Origin: Opitutaceae bacterium
GTDB taxonomy: Bacteria > Verrucomicrobiota > Verrucomicrobiia > Opitutales > Opitutaceae
NCBI GenBank assembly: GCA_014376585.1
Contig: JACMRG010000148.1
Location: forward strand, 1 to 35,017
Length of the DNA: 35,017 nucleotides
Direction: 5' to 3'
Position 1 is the first letter of the stretch. Every line of letters starts with the position of its first letter. Positions 8,023 through 15,295 of the stretch are shown here, one piece after another. Below the pieces are notes generated by a model that ran no database searches, was not told where the DNA came from, and was given only the letters and a program-made list of their open reading frames with translations. The translations under genes were made by a program, and so were the position numbers.

Positions 8023-8850
8023 TTACTGGGAGCTGATCGGGATAAGGACGGTGACTTCGGTGAGGGCGGCAAGACGGTCATCGATTTTAACCTCACCGGA
8101 TTTGAAAAGGCCGTCGGTGCTGGGTTCCACTTTTATCACGGCGCCGATGGTGAGGCCGGGCGGGAAAACGCCGCCGAGGCCGGAAGTGACGAGGCGTTTG
8201 GTGGAGTTGGCGCTCGCGAAAATATCGAGCGGGACGAATTCGAGGACGCCGCCGGCGGAGCCGAAGGTGGGGTTGAGGCCGCCCTGGTAGCTGATCGGGC
8301 GAGTGTCGCCCTCGACGACGGCGGCGAGGCGGACGGTCTGGCTGCTGATGAGATCGACGGTGGCGGTGTAGGCAAAAACCTCGCTGATGCGACCGACGAC
8401 GCCGCCGCTGAAGACGACGGGCGCGCCGACGACGAGGTTGTAATTTTTACCTTTGCGGATGGTGAGGCGTTGCCACCAGCCGGAGAAATCGCGGCGGACG
8501 ACACGGGCGTGCTCCGAGCGGAAACCGGTGTAGGAGGGGAGACGCAGAATGCCTTCAAGGCGGGCAATCTCGCCTTGCATCTCGGTGTTTTGCTGGACGG
8601 CGAGATCGTATGAGGCGTTGAGCCGGGCGAGGTCGCGGCCGGCCTCGATCAGCTCGCTGTTGGAGTGAAGTCGGAGGGTCCAGAACTCTTGGAGATCTCG
8701 AGCGTAGGAAGCGGCGACGCCGATGGGCGCGGTGAGTTCGAAGAAGGATGCCCGGGTGAAGACCTTGAAGACCGTGGGGATGATCAGCCAAGCGGCGACG
8801 AGCAACCCGAGCGTGAGAAACGGACGGGCTTGGTCGAAACGTTTGGGCAT
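8023..8850 (-). CDS. mreC: Rod shape-determining protein MreC
   Basis: A 275-residue bitopic protein with a short cytoplasmic tail, one membrane span (about residues 10-30, FLTLGLLVAAWLIIPTVFKVF), a coiled-coil stretch, and the periplasmic MreC beta-barrel domain (GFRSEHARVVRRDFSGWWQ onwards). MreC scaffolds PBP2 and MreD to the MreB filament. ATG 8850 was preferred over the 23-residue longer reading to 8919 because the family begins just before the membrane span. Its start lies only 15 bp from a REP-like hairpin and 25 bp from the RAYT stop, so it is now 557 bp away from mreB, with the transposase-derived gene between them. Confidence 0.94.
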   Translation of the reverse strand: MPKRFDQARPFLTLGLLVAAWLIIPTVFKVFTRASFFELTAPIGVAASYARDLQEFWTLRLHSNSELIEAGRDLARLNASYDLAVQQNTEMQGEIARLEGILRLPSYTGFRSEHARVVRRDFSGWWQRLTIRKGKNYNLVVGAPVVFSGGVVGRISEVFAYTATVDLISSQTVRLAAVVEGDTRPISYQGGLNPTFGSAGGVLEFVPLDIFASANSTKRLVTSGLGGVFPPGLTIGAVIKVEPSTDGLFKSGEVKIDDRLAALTEVTVLIPISSQ

Positions 8851-8865
8851 GGGGCGCGGGTGTGG

Positions 8866-8891
8866 GTAGGGCGCATTATCCCGAACGCGCC
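8866..8891 (+). repeat. REP-like element 1 with GTAG head, holding the RAYT stop codon
   Basis: GTAG (8866-8869) is followed directly by an imperfect 9-bp stem, GGCGCATTA and GAACGCGCC, with the loop TCCC. The GTAG-plus-hairpin order matches the REP sequences recognised by RAYT proteins. The minus-strand TAA stop of the RAYT gene (8876-8878) lies inside the left stem arm. Confidence 0.7.
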
Positions 8892-9298
8892 GAAGCGGCG
8901 TTGCAATCCGGCCAAACAAAATTCCATTGGAAAGGCTCCGAAGCTAACCCTGCCCGCACGGGATTTAGTCGGATATAGGCGGCTTTTTCCTCGCGGCTTT
9001 TGTTGCTGCGAAGGCGGTGATCGAAAAAGCCATCCTGCCAGACAATCCCAGTTTGTTTTGCAACGTAGCGTTTCCAATCGCGGAGGACTGCTTCTATCCG
9101 GACGTCGCAAGGGAAAGAAAGTAGAGCGTGCAGATGATCGGGCATCGCGAGGAAAATAGAGGTCCACATCTTCTCCGTGGAGGGATAGTGCTCGATGGCG
9201 GTGGTCATCACGAGAAAAGGCTCCGGTAGGGCGAGCTGATTGGTTCTTCGCTCGGCGCAACAGATCGTGATGAAAACGTATCGCCTGACGGAACCCAA
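8876..9298 (-). CDS. REP-associated tyrosine transposase (RAYT, TnpA_REP / Y1 family)
   Basis: A 140-residue Y1/HUH single-strand endonuclease of the IS200-related RAYT type. These are domesticated transposases that cut and join REP sequences. YVFITICCAERR near the N-terminus is the first beta strand. AMPDHLHALL carries the HUH metal-binding pair (HLH). WKRY, then WQDGFFDHRLRS and YIRLNPVRAGL, are the family's C-terminal signature, and the catalytic tyrosine lies among these. The start is TTG 9298: the frame is open upstream only as far as a stop inside the second REP hairpin and has no ATG or GTG there. The gene sits in the same direction between mreB and mreC and is bracketed by two inverted REP-like hairpins. 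It looks intact rather than decayed. Confidence 0.88.
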   Translation of the reverse strand: MGSVRRYVFITICCAERRTNQLALPEPFLVMTTAIEHYPSTEKMWTSIFLAMPDHLHALLSFPCDVRIEAVLRDWKRYVAKQTGIVWQDGFFDHRLRSNKSREEKAAYIRLNPVRAGLASEPFQWNFVWPDCNAASARSG

Positions 9299-9351
9299 TC
9301 GGGCGGGGTGTGGAACAGGTGTTGGCGCTGCGGAAATGAAGCCGGAGTAGG

Positions 9352-9390
9352 CTTGAGATAAAGCGGCGCGTTAGGGATAACGCGCTCAAG
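9352..9390 (-). repeat. REP-like element 2, perfect hairpin upstream of the RAYT gene
   Basis: GCGCGTTAGGGATAACGCGC (9366-9385) is a perfect 8-bp stem with a GGGA loop. Its sequence matches element 1 in inverted orientation (common core GCGCGTT-GGGATAA-GCGC with changes). Outer arms CTTGAG (9352-9357) and CTCAAG (9385-9390) extend it with an asymmetric bulge. It lies 18 bp beyond the mreB stop, so in RNA it could attenuate or protect the mreB transcript. There is no T-tract, so it is not a standard terminator. Confidence 0.75.
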
Positions 9391-9407
9391 CTCGGAGCCG
9401 ACCCCGC

Positions 9408-10421
9408 TCACACGTTCTGCATCAGCCACGAGAGGTCGTTGAGGACGGCGCCGGTGCCGTTGGCGACGGCGGAAAGGGGGTCGTCGGCGATCGTGACGGG
9501 AAGGCCGGTTTTTTCGCTGAGGAGTTTGTCGATGCCGCGGATGAGCGCGCCGCCGCCCGCCATCACGAAGCCGCGGTCCACAAGATCGGCGGAGAGTTCG
9601 GGCGGGCAGCGTTCGAGGGTTACGCGGACGGCGTCCACGATGGAGGAAATGGTGTCGGCGAGGGCTTCGCGGATTTCCTGCGACGTGATGTGAATCGTCT
9701 TGGGGAGACCGGCGACGGAATCGCGGCCTTTGACTTCCATGGTGAGTTCTTCGTCGAGCGGATACGCGGAGCCGACGCGGATTTTGATTTCTTCCGCGGT
9801 GCGCTCGCCGATGAGGAGGTTGTAGGCTCGCTTCATGTAGTTCACCATGGCGGCGTCGAGTTCGTCGCCGGCGACGCGGATGGATTTTGAAAAGACGATG
9901 CCGTTGAGCGAAATGATCGCGATCTCGGTGGTGCCGCCGCCGATGTCCACGATCATGTTGGCGGCGGGTTCATCGATGGGAAGGCCGACGCCGATGGCGG
10001 CGGCCATGGGCTCGGGAATGGTGATGACGTCGCGGGCGCCGGCGTGGAGGGCGGAGTCTTTGACGGCGCGTTTCTCGACCTCGGTGATACCGGAGGGGAT
10101 GGCGATGACGACGCGGGGCGGGGCGCGGAACGAACCGCTGGAGACCTTGCGGATGAAGTAGCGAAGCATCGCCTCGGTGACATCGAAGTCGGCGATGACG
10201 CCGTCCTTCATCGGGCGGATGGCGGTGATGTTGCCGGGGGTGCGGCCGAGCATGCGCTTGGCTTCGTCGCCGACGGCGCGGACTTTACGGGTGACGGTGT
10301 CGAGGGCGACCACGGAGGGCTCGCGAAGGACGATGCCTTTGTCTTTGACGTAAACGAGCGTGTTGGCGGTGCCAAGGTCGATGCCGATGTCGTTGGAGAA
10401 ATAACCGAGGAGGTTGGCCAT
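9408..10421 (-). CDS. mreB: Rod shape-determining actin homologue MreB
   Basis: A 337-residue actin-fold ATPase that polymerises under the inner membrane and directs sidewall peptidoglycan synthesis. The phosphate-1 loop is DIGIDLGTANTLVYV (about residues 10-24). Later hallmarks are VVIAIPSGITEVEKRAV, the phosphate-2 motif MIVDIGGGTTEIAIIS, and the adenosine motif GFVMAGGGALIRGIDKLL near the C-terminus. ATG 10421 was chosen because the 25 extra codons to 10496 are not MreB-like. It is the first gene of the mre cluster on this strand. A TTGACA box and palindrome lie upstream. Confidence 0.97.
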   Translation of the reverse strand: MANLLGYFSNDIGIDLGTANTLVYVKDKGIVLREPSVVALDTVTRKVRAVGDEAKRMLGRTPGNITAIRPMKDGVIADFDVTEAMLRYFIRKVSSGSFRAPPRVVIAIPSGITEVEKRAVKDSALHAGARDVITIPEPMAAAIGVGLPIDEPAANMIVDIGGGTTEIAIISLNGIVFSKSIRVAGDELDAAMVNYMKRAYNLLIGERTAEEIKIRVGSAYPLDEELTMEVKGRDSVAGLPKTIHITSQEIREALADTISSIVDAVRVTLERCPPELSADLVDRGFVMAGGGALIRGIDKLLSEKTGLPVTIADDPLSAVANGTGAVLNDLSWLMQNV

Positions 10422-10464
10422 GATTGGGATGGTCGGGCGAAAGTGTGGCGGCGTCGCCGCCGAC

Positions 10465-10496
10465 GAAAACGAATGGGCGGCCATTCGGAGTGTCAA
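10465..10496 (-). promoter_or_regulatory. Possible mreB promoter with palindrome
   Basis: On the minus strand a perfect TTGACA (10491-10496) lies 69 bp before the mreB ATG. It is followed after 4 bp by the palindrome GAATGG-CCGC-CCATTC (10471-10486), which would sit in the promoter spacer. No good TATAAT-like box is found at 16-18 bp spacing, so this is tentative. The palindrome could be an operator. Confidence 0.3.
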
Positions 10497-10892
10497 CGAG
10501 GGAAACGGGCGAATCAGAGGAGGAAATTGAAAAATGGGCCGTGTGCGGCCGGTCGTGAAGCGGCAGTGTGGGGCGGCGAAGCGGGCTTTGGGCGATGGGT
10601 GGAACAGCGGGATTTCCGCGGGCCGCGGCGCGGCGTAGCACCGAAGTCTGATCAGTTAAAAGTCACTTCACCGGCAGCGGAGCGGAAGGTGGCGAAAGGG
10701 AGACTCCGGGTGAAGTGCTGGCGCGCTACTCTGCGAGTGCGCGATGGTCAGCGACAGATTGGTCGATCAATGAGCGCCCGCCGCCTGAATTCAACGCAGC
10801 GCCGCCGGAACGACCGTTGTCCGATTCGCCCAGTGAGCTTGGGAACGCGGCTGATTGAAGGGCGGCGAAACCGGGGAAAGCGGCGGGCCACG
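10497..10892. other. Gene-free stretch with one long-arm inverted repeat
   Basis: No convincing coding sequence was seen on either strand between the mreB leader and the next gene. The only structure noted is the inverted repeat CACTTCACCGG (10664-10674) and CCGGGTGAAGTG (10706-10717), 11 bp complementary with one bulged G and a 31-nt loop. An adjacent A-rich patch is AGTTAAAAGT (10654-10663). The arms have no T-tract, so they do not form a terminator. Confidence 0.5.
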
Positions 10893-11465
10893 CTACTTTT
10901 TTGCGGCTTTTTCCTGGTCGGCTTTTTTCTGGGCTTCTTCGTAAGCCTTGCGTTGCTGGATACCGATTTCGAGGAGATCGCTGACTAGCATACGGGCTTC
11001 GGTTTCCTGTTGGGCGACGGAGCCTGGGGCGGGCGGAGGTTGTGGGGTGCCTTGAGTGGGGGTAATGGCGGCCGGAATGGCGAACCCGGCGGCCGCCGCG
11101 CCGGCGTTACCTGCGGCAGCGACGACAGATTTGCGCATGCGCAGGGTTTTTTGCAGACCCCCAACGGTGATCGTGGCTTGGTCTTGAGCGGCGTCGAATG
11201 AAAGAACCTTAATGCCTTCAGCGGTGGAGCCGACCGGAATCCAATGGCTGCGCTTGGTAGTGATGTCGGTGATGCAGATGACGGTCTTCTGACCGGTGCC
11301 ACTGAACCCGCCCAGTTCGAGGGTCTCGTTGGCGGCGGGGGCGGCGACGGCGCTGCCGGGTGCGGGCATGAAAGGAGATTCTTTCGGCAGGGTGGTCTGG
11401 CCCTGCGCGTGGGCACCTGCAAAGAGGGCGAGCAGAAAGGCGGGGCGGAGAAGACGGCTACACAT
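10893..11465 (-). CDS. Secreted hypothetical protein, possibly PilP/GspC-like
   Basis: A 190-residue protein with a signal peptide (about residues 1-21, ending AGAHAQG). A proline/alanine-rich stretch follows, then a small beta-rich domain (LELGGFSGTGQKTVICITDI ... WIPVGSTAEGIKVLSFDAAQDQATITVGG, about residues 49-108). After that come an Ala/Gly/Pro-rich linker and a highly charged helical tail rich in Lys, Glu and Gln. The beta domain reads like the small periplasmic domains of PilP or GspC, in which a residue-level activity of a linked sequence is recorded (IKVLSFD...ITVGG), but I cannot prove this by eye. It is divergent from nuoA. The start is ATG 11465. Confidence 0.6.
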   Translation of the reverse strand: MCSRLLRPAFLLALFAGAHAQGQTTLPKESPFMPAPGSAVAAPAANETLELGGFSGTGQKTVICITDITTKRSHWIPVGSTAEGIKVLSFDAAQDQATITVGGLQKTLRMRKSVVAAAGNAGAAAAGFAIPAAITPTQGTPQPPPAPGSVAQQETEARMLVSDLLEIGIQQRKAYEEAQKKADQEKAAKK

Positions 11466-11591
11466 AAGACTTTAGACGCTGATTGCTGGTGTGGGTTGCG
11501 TCAAATCTGGAGAGCGGAAGCAAAGTCGTGGGTGCATTTGAAAATTCCCTCTTGTCTCAACGCGCGGGCTCAGCCCATTTCTTGGTCAGTC

Positions 11592-11966
11592 ATGATCTCA
11601 GCGGATTATCTTCCCTTTCTGATTCAGGCCCTACTTGCGGGCGGCATTACCGCTTTCATTATCGGCGCGAGCCATTTTTTTGGGCAGCGGGCCAAACTCA
11701 ACAAGATCAAGGATACCGCCTACGAGTGCGGCGTGCCTTCCGAGGGTTTGATGCACACGCGGTTCTCGGTGAAATTTTTCCTGACGGCGCTACTTTTCAT
11801 GCTGTTCGACCTTGAGATCGTGATTCTGGTGCCGTGGACGCTTATCTACCGCGAGTTTTTGGCCAACCACATCTCGATCATCGGTCCGGTGTTTTTCTTT
11901 ATCGGTGTGCTCGTTCTCGGCCTTTTCTACGAAGTCAAAAAAGGTGCCCTCAACTGGGAGAAGTGA
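11592..11966 (+). CDS. nuoA: NADH-quinone oxidoreductase subunit A
   Basis: A 124-residue membrane subunit of respiratory complex I, which couples NADH oxidation to quinone reduction and proton pumping. There are three hydrophobic segments (about residues 9-29, 63-83 and 92-112). The family motif AYECGVPSEG (about residues 42-51) with its quinone-channel cysteine is present, and FSVKFFLTALLFMLFDLEIVILVPW is the conserved second helix. The start is ATG 11592. Earlier in-frame codons belong to the intergenic region. NuoA is normally followed by nuoB, but here the next gene is a signalling enzyme, so this copy stands alone in the window. Confidence 0.93.
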   Translation: MISADYLPFLIQALLAGGITAFIIGASHFFGQRAKLNKIKDTAYECGVPSEGLMHTRFSVKFFLTALLFMLFDLEIVILVPWTLIYREFLANHISIIGPVFFFIGVLVLGLFYEVKKGALNWEK

Positions 11967-11991
11967 GTCGATTGGCTGATTCCTGATTTTC

Positions 11992-13335
11992 ATGCGGCTC
12001 GAAAAAATCATCGCCCGGAGCCGCATCATCGATCTGCGGAGCGGCGATCTGGCGGGCGCATTGCAAGAGTTGCTGGCGGTGAGCGTCGCGAGTTTCCCCG
12101 ACCTTAAACCGGAGTCGCTCTTGAAGAGCCTGCTGGCCCGCGAGAGCACGATGACGACCTATCTTGGTCTCGGCGTAGCCTTGCCGCATGTGCGCGTGAA
12201 GATGCCGCGACGCTATATCCTGGCGATCGGTCGCAGTCGGGCGGGGATCAGGCACGATGGTGCGCTCGCGGACGAACGCGTGCACCTCATCGTGATGTTA
12301 ATCGCAGGGGAGAGAGCGCGCGATTACCTGCAGGTGCTGGCCTCGATCGCGCGGCAGGTGAAGGAGCAACCGATGGTCGATGGCCTAGTGCAGGCGCCCG
12401 ATCTGGATCAGCTTTACGAGCGACTCGTCGGTGGTTTTGGCGGCATCAGGCCGGTGCAAACCCAGCAGAATCGCGTCAACCGGCTCATGCTGCGCGAGGC
12501 GCAACGGGTCGCGCGGGGCGCCGCGTGTGACGCGCTGCTGGTGTTTGGCGATACGTTTGTCGGCGGCGTGGACCGAGGTGCGTTCGACTCGAAGCTCAAG
12601 ACGATCCTCGTGACGCGCAATCCCATCGAGCCCGGCGATGATGAGCGCGCGTTTGCCGAGACGATTCAGGTGCGTTCGTTTTCCAATCAGCGCATGGCGC
12701 AACTGCGCAGCGCGATCCTCGTCGCGCTCACCCGCGGGCTTTTGAAATTCACGGACCGTATCTGCTGCCTCGATGGCATGACGGGCAGCAACCAGTTCGA
12801 CACGCTCGTGGTCGTGGACATCGAGCGTGAGTTCCAGACGCTGCTCACGGGGCAGACGGCGGACTTGCTGCCCGATGACGTGAAACCCGAAGTCTTGGAA
12901 CGCGTGCTGGCGGTCGCGACCGAACTAGCCGTGGAGGGACGGGAAGGCCGGCCGGTGGGCTGTCTTTTTGTGGTGGGCGACTCTGAAAAAGTCGCTGCGC
13001 TGAGCAAGCCACTCGTGCTAAACCCGTTTTTTGGTTATAAGGAAGAAGACCGGAATATTCTCAATCCCTTCATGGACGAGACGGTGAAGGAGTTTTCCTC
13101 GATTGATGGCGCCTTTACGATCCGGGGTGACGGCGTGGTCGAATCGGCGGGCACGCTAATCCAAGCGACCGACAGCAACCACGCACTCCCCAGCGGCCTG
13201 GGCAGCCGGCATGCGGCGGCGGCGGCGGTGAGCGTGGCGACGAATTGCATCGCAATCGTGGTGTCGTCGAGCACGAGCCAAGTTACTCTTTTCCGGCGCG
13301 GCGTAATGCTGCCTCTGACCGAAAAACGTCGTTAG
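11992..13335 (+). CDS. PTS EIIA-like / pyruvate-kinase-C-like / diadenylate cyclase fusion
   Basis: A 447-residue protein with three parts. Residues 1-150 resemble a PTS EIIA type-2 domain: ESTMTTYLGLGVALPHVRV keeps the phosphorylatable-type histidine H66. Residues about 160-285 resemble the pyruvate kinase C-terminal domain (REAQRVARGAACDALLVFGD, then GLLKFTDRICCLDGMTGSNQFDTLVVVDIE). Residues about 295-435 are a DisA_N diadenylate cyclase domain, which in active members makes c-di-AMP from two ATP. It has D372-G-A374 and then G-S-R406-H407-A408. The second motif is normally RHR; here the last arginine is replaced by alanine, at the start of a run of five GCG codons. The gene follows nuoA by 25 bp on the same strand. 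The fusion suggests that phosphorylation state or a metabolite tunes c-di-AMP levels, which is inference. Confidence 0.8.
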   Translation: MRLEKIIARSRIIDLRSGDLAGALQELLAVSVASFPDLKPESLLKSLLARESTMTTYLGLGVALPHVRVKMPRRYILAIGRSRAGIRHDGALADERVHLIVMLIAGERARDYLQVLASIARQVKEQPMVDGLVQAPDLDQLYERLVGGFGGIRPVQTQQNRVNRLMLREAQRVARGAACDALLVFGDTFVGGVDRGAFDSKLKTILVTRNPIEPGDDERAFAETIQVRSFSNQRMAQLRSAILVALTRGLLKFTDRICCLDGMTGSNQFDTLVVVDIEREFQTLLTGQTADLLPDDVKPEVLERVLAVATELAVEGREGRPVGCLFVVGDSEKVAALSKPLVLNPFFGYKEEDRNILNPFMDETVKEFSSIDGAFTIRGDGVVESAGTLIQATDSNHALPSGLGSRHAAAAAVSVATNCIAIVVSSSTSQVTLFRRGVMLPLTEKRR

Positions 13336-13428
13336 GAGGCTTACGGGGTCCGTTTGGCCCAGTTGGAAGATTGGAGTTGCAGCGGGACGGGTGCGGGCTT
13401 TGCTCTGACCTCTCACCTATTTAAAACC

Positions 13429-13593
13429 ATGCAAGAAGTCGTCACACTAGAATGCACCGAGGCCAAGAAAGAGGGTAAGCCCGCTTCTCGCTACCTCACC
13501 TTCCGTAACAAGAAGACCGTCACCGAGCGCATCGAAAAAAAGAAGTATAATCCCTTCTTGAAGCGCCACACGCTCCACAAGGAGATCAAATAA
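13429..13593 (+). CDS. rpmG: 50S ribosomal protein L33
   Basis: A 54-residue ribosomal protein of the large subunit: [16 protein letters not shown], then [11 protein letters not shown] and a C-terminal [15 protein letters not shown]. The length and the YNPF-(L)-(K)-(R)-HT end are diagnostic. It is the zinc-free (C-minus) type, since only one cysteine is present and the CxxC pairs are absent. ATG 13429 gives the correct L33 N-terminus; the upstream in-frame codons do not belong. It stands alone and is closed by a strong terminator. Confidence 0.95.
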   Translation: MQEVVTLECTEAKKEGKPASRYLTFRNKKTVTERIEKKKYNPFLKRHTLHKEIK

Positions 13594-13625
13594 ATAGGAG
13601 GGCTTACGCTTCTTGCAATCTCGAG

Positions 13626-13651
13626 GCCGGGCTTTTTGGCCCGGCTTTTTT
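13626..13651 (+). terminator. Intrinsic terminator of rpmG
   Basis: GCCGGGC (13626-13632), a TTTTTG loop, GCCCGGC (13639-13645), then six T. A perfect 7-bp GC stem with a T-tract, 33 bp after the L33 stop. Confidence 0.93.
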
Positions 13652-13742
13652 ATTTCCCGGTTCCAAGGCAGGCCTTCGGGGAACGGCCTGACTGACGCCG
13701 ACCCCGGCTCAGCGGTGGCCAAGGCGTGGGGGTTCAAAAACC

Positions 13743-14027
13743 TTATTTGCGATCCGCGCCCAAAGATGCAAATGGAGCCGCCGAAGTGCCGGCGAGTGGG
13801 CGCTGGTTTACCTGCTGGCGACGGGCGGCGCGCCAGCTTTCGCGATGCTTGCGAATCCAGTCCAAAAGCGCACGCTCGAACCCGATGTCGTAACCGAGGC
13901 GCTCGGACTCCAGCCATTTGTGCTTAAGGATCTCTTCCCGCTCGGCGAGGAACTCCTGATAGAGGCTCGATTGCTTTACGAATTCACGGGACGAAGATGG
14001 ATCGGACTCTTTGGAGGGAGAAGTCAT
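13743..14027 (-). CDS. Small conserved hypothetical protein
   Basis: A 94-residue soluble, charged protein without signal peptide or membrane segment. The central helical stretch, with EEILKHKWLESERLGYDIG and then FERALLDWIRKHRESWR (about residues 32-67), looks strongly conserved-protein-like. The pattern HKW-x-ESE-x-x-G-x-D-IGFE-x-A-x-x-DWI-x-KHR recurs in small bacterial proteins of unknown function. The last 25 residues are low complexity. The start is ATG 14027. The gene lies upstream of mrp on the same strand, 74 bp from the mrp stop, but probably as its own unit. I do not know its function. Confidence 0.7.
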   Translation of the reverse strand: MTSPSKESDPSSSREFVKQSSLYQEFLAEREEILKHKWLESERLGYDIGFERALLDWIRKHRESWRAARRQQVNQRPLAGTSAAPFASLGADRK

Positions 14028-14101
14028 GCAGCAGGTCGTAAACGAACCCTGTTCAGAGCGACGGCAAGAGTGCTGTCAATGCCCGCGATGTCGCCGAATT
14101 G

Positions 14102-15202
14102 TTACATCCGTGCCGGCATGGGCTTGACCAAGCGGGCGAGGAGCGTTTCCGCGATTTGGTGAAAGGTGCGGCCCGCGAGACTGTCCGGCGCGGTGACGAC
14201 GATGGGCTCGCCCGAGTCACCGCCGGCGCGAATTTCGGGGATGAGCGGGACTTGGCCTAGCAGGGAGGTCCCGAGTTTCTCCGCGGTGATGATGCCGCCA
14301 CCTTCGCCGAAGAGGAGGTGTTTTTGGCCGGAGGGATCGATGAAGTAGCTCATGTTCTCGGCCACGCCCAGGAGCGGGACGTTGACCTTTTGAAACATGA
14401 GGCCGCCCTTGCGTGCGACGTTGGTCGCGGCGGGTTGTGGCGTGGTCACGATCACGGCGCCGTCGAGTGGGAGCGTTTGCACAAGGGAGAGTTGGGCGTC
14501 GCCGGTGCCGGGCGGAAGATCAACGAGGAGCACGTCAAGGTCGCCCCATTTCACGTTTTGGACGAACTGCTGGATCGTCTTCATGATCATCGGGCCGCGC
14601 CAAACGACGGGCGTGTTGTCGTCCACGAGGAAGCCCATGCTCATGACTTTTACGCCGTGGCGTTCCATGGGGACGAGCATCGATGACGCGCCATCACCCT
14701 CGACTTCAGGGCGGCCCTGTAAACCCATCATCAGCGGAACGCTGGGGCCGTAGATGTCGCAATCCATCAGGCCCACGCGACCGGGACGGCCTTGGGCGGT
14801 GAGGACTTGGGCGAGGGCGCAGGCGAGGTTGACGGCGAAGGTGCTCTTGCCGACGCCGCCTTTGCCGGAGGCGATGGCGACGGCGTATTTCGCGGTCTTG
14901 GGCGTTCCGCCCATGCCGGGAAGATTGCCGGGGCCGTTGGCGGGCGGGGTGGCGGCGCGGGCGGGTTGCACGGAGATGTCGATGATTACGTCGCGCACAC
15001 CGGGAAGGGCGCGCAGGCACTTATCGACTTCGGATTTCAGGTGCAGAGGAATCTTCGGGTCGCTGGTAGTGAGGGCGAGGGCGACCTTGACTATGCCGTC
15101 GATAAAACCCGCCGAGCGCACCAGACCGAACGAGACGATGTCGCGGCTAAAGCCGGGATATTTTACCTGTTGTAGCTGGGCTTTGATTTCGGCGTCGGTC
15201 AC
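14102..15202 (-). CDS. mrp: Mrp/ApbC-family P-loop ATPase (Fe-S cluster carrier family)
   Basis: A 366-residue cytoplasmic protein. Residues 1-80 are a MIP18/DUF59 domain. A Pro/Gly linker is followed by the MinD-like ParA ATPase domain with deviant Walker A SGKGGVGKST (112-121), switch LMDCDIYGPSVPLMMG, and VLLVDLPPGTGDAQLSL. Family members carry and deliver iron-sulfur clusters. The usual C-x-x-C cluster-binding pair after ENMSYF is absent; the segment here reads ENMSYFIDPSGQKHLLFG. Cysteine-free versions are known in some lineages, so this may bind clusters differently or not at all. The start is GTG 15202, divergent from tolB by 93 bp. Confidence 0.9.
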   Translation of the reverse strand: MTDAEIKAQLQQVKYPGFSRDIVSFGLVRSAGFIDGIVKVALALTTSDPKIPLHLKSEVDKCLRALPGVRDVIIDISVQPARAATPPANGPGNLPGMGGTPKTAKYAVAIASGKGGVGKSTFAVNLACALAQVLTAQGRPGRVGLMDCDIYGPSVPLMMGLQGRPEVEGDGASSMLVPMERHGVKVMSMGFLVDDNTPVVWRGPMIMKTIQQFVQNVKWGDLDVLLVDLPPGTGDAQLSLVQTLPLDGAVIVTTPQPAATNVARKGGLMFQKVNVPLLGVAENMSYFIDPSGQKHLLFGEGGGIITAEKLGTSLLGQVPLIPEIRAGGDSGEPIVVTAPDSLAGRTFHQIAETLLARLVKPMPARM

Positions 15203-15295
15203 GGCAGTGAGAATGTTAGCAAATAAGAGTTGTTATGCCGGCGCGGCGCGCAAATAGAAATCCCCTTCACCACCCATCCATTTCTTTTCTCGTTC

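Noticed and set aside
10044-10988. 314-codon open frame on the plus strand over mreB and the following gap
   Set aside because: Its first part is the antisense of mreB, and its second part has random composition without motif. I treated 10497-10892 as non-coding.
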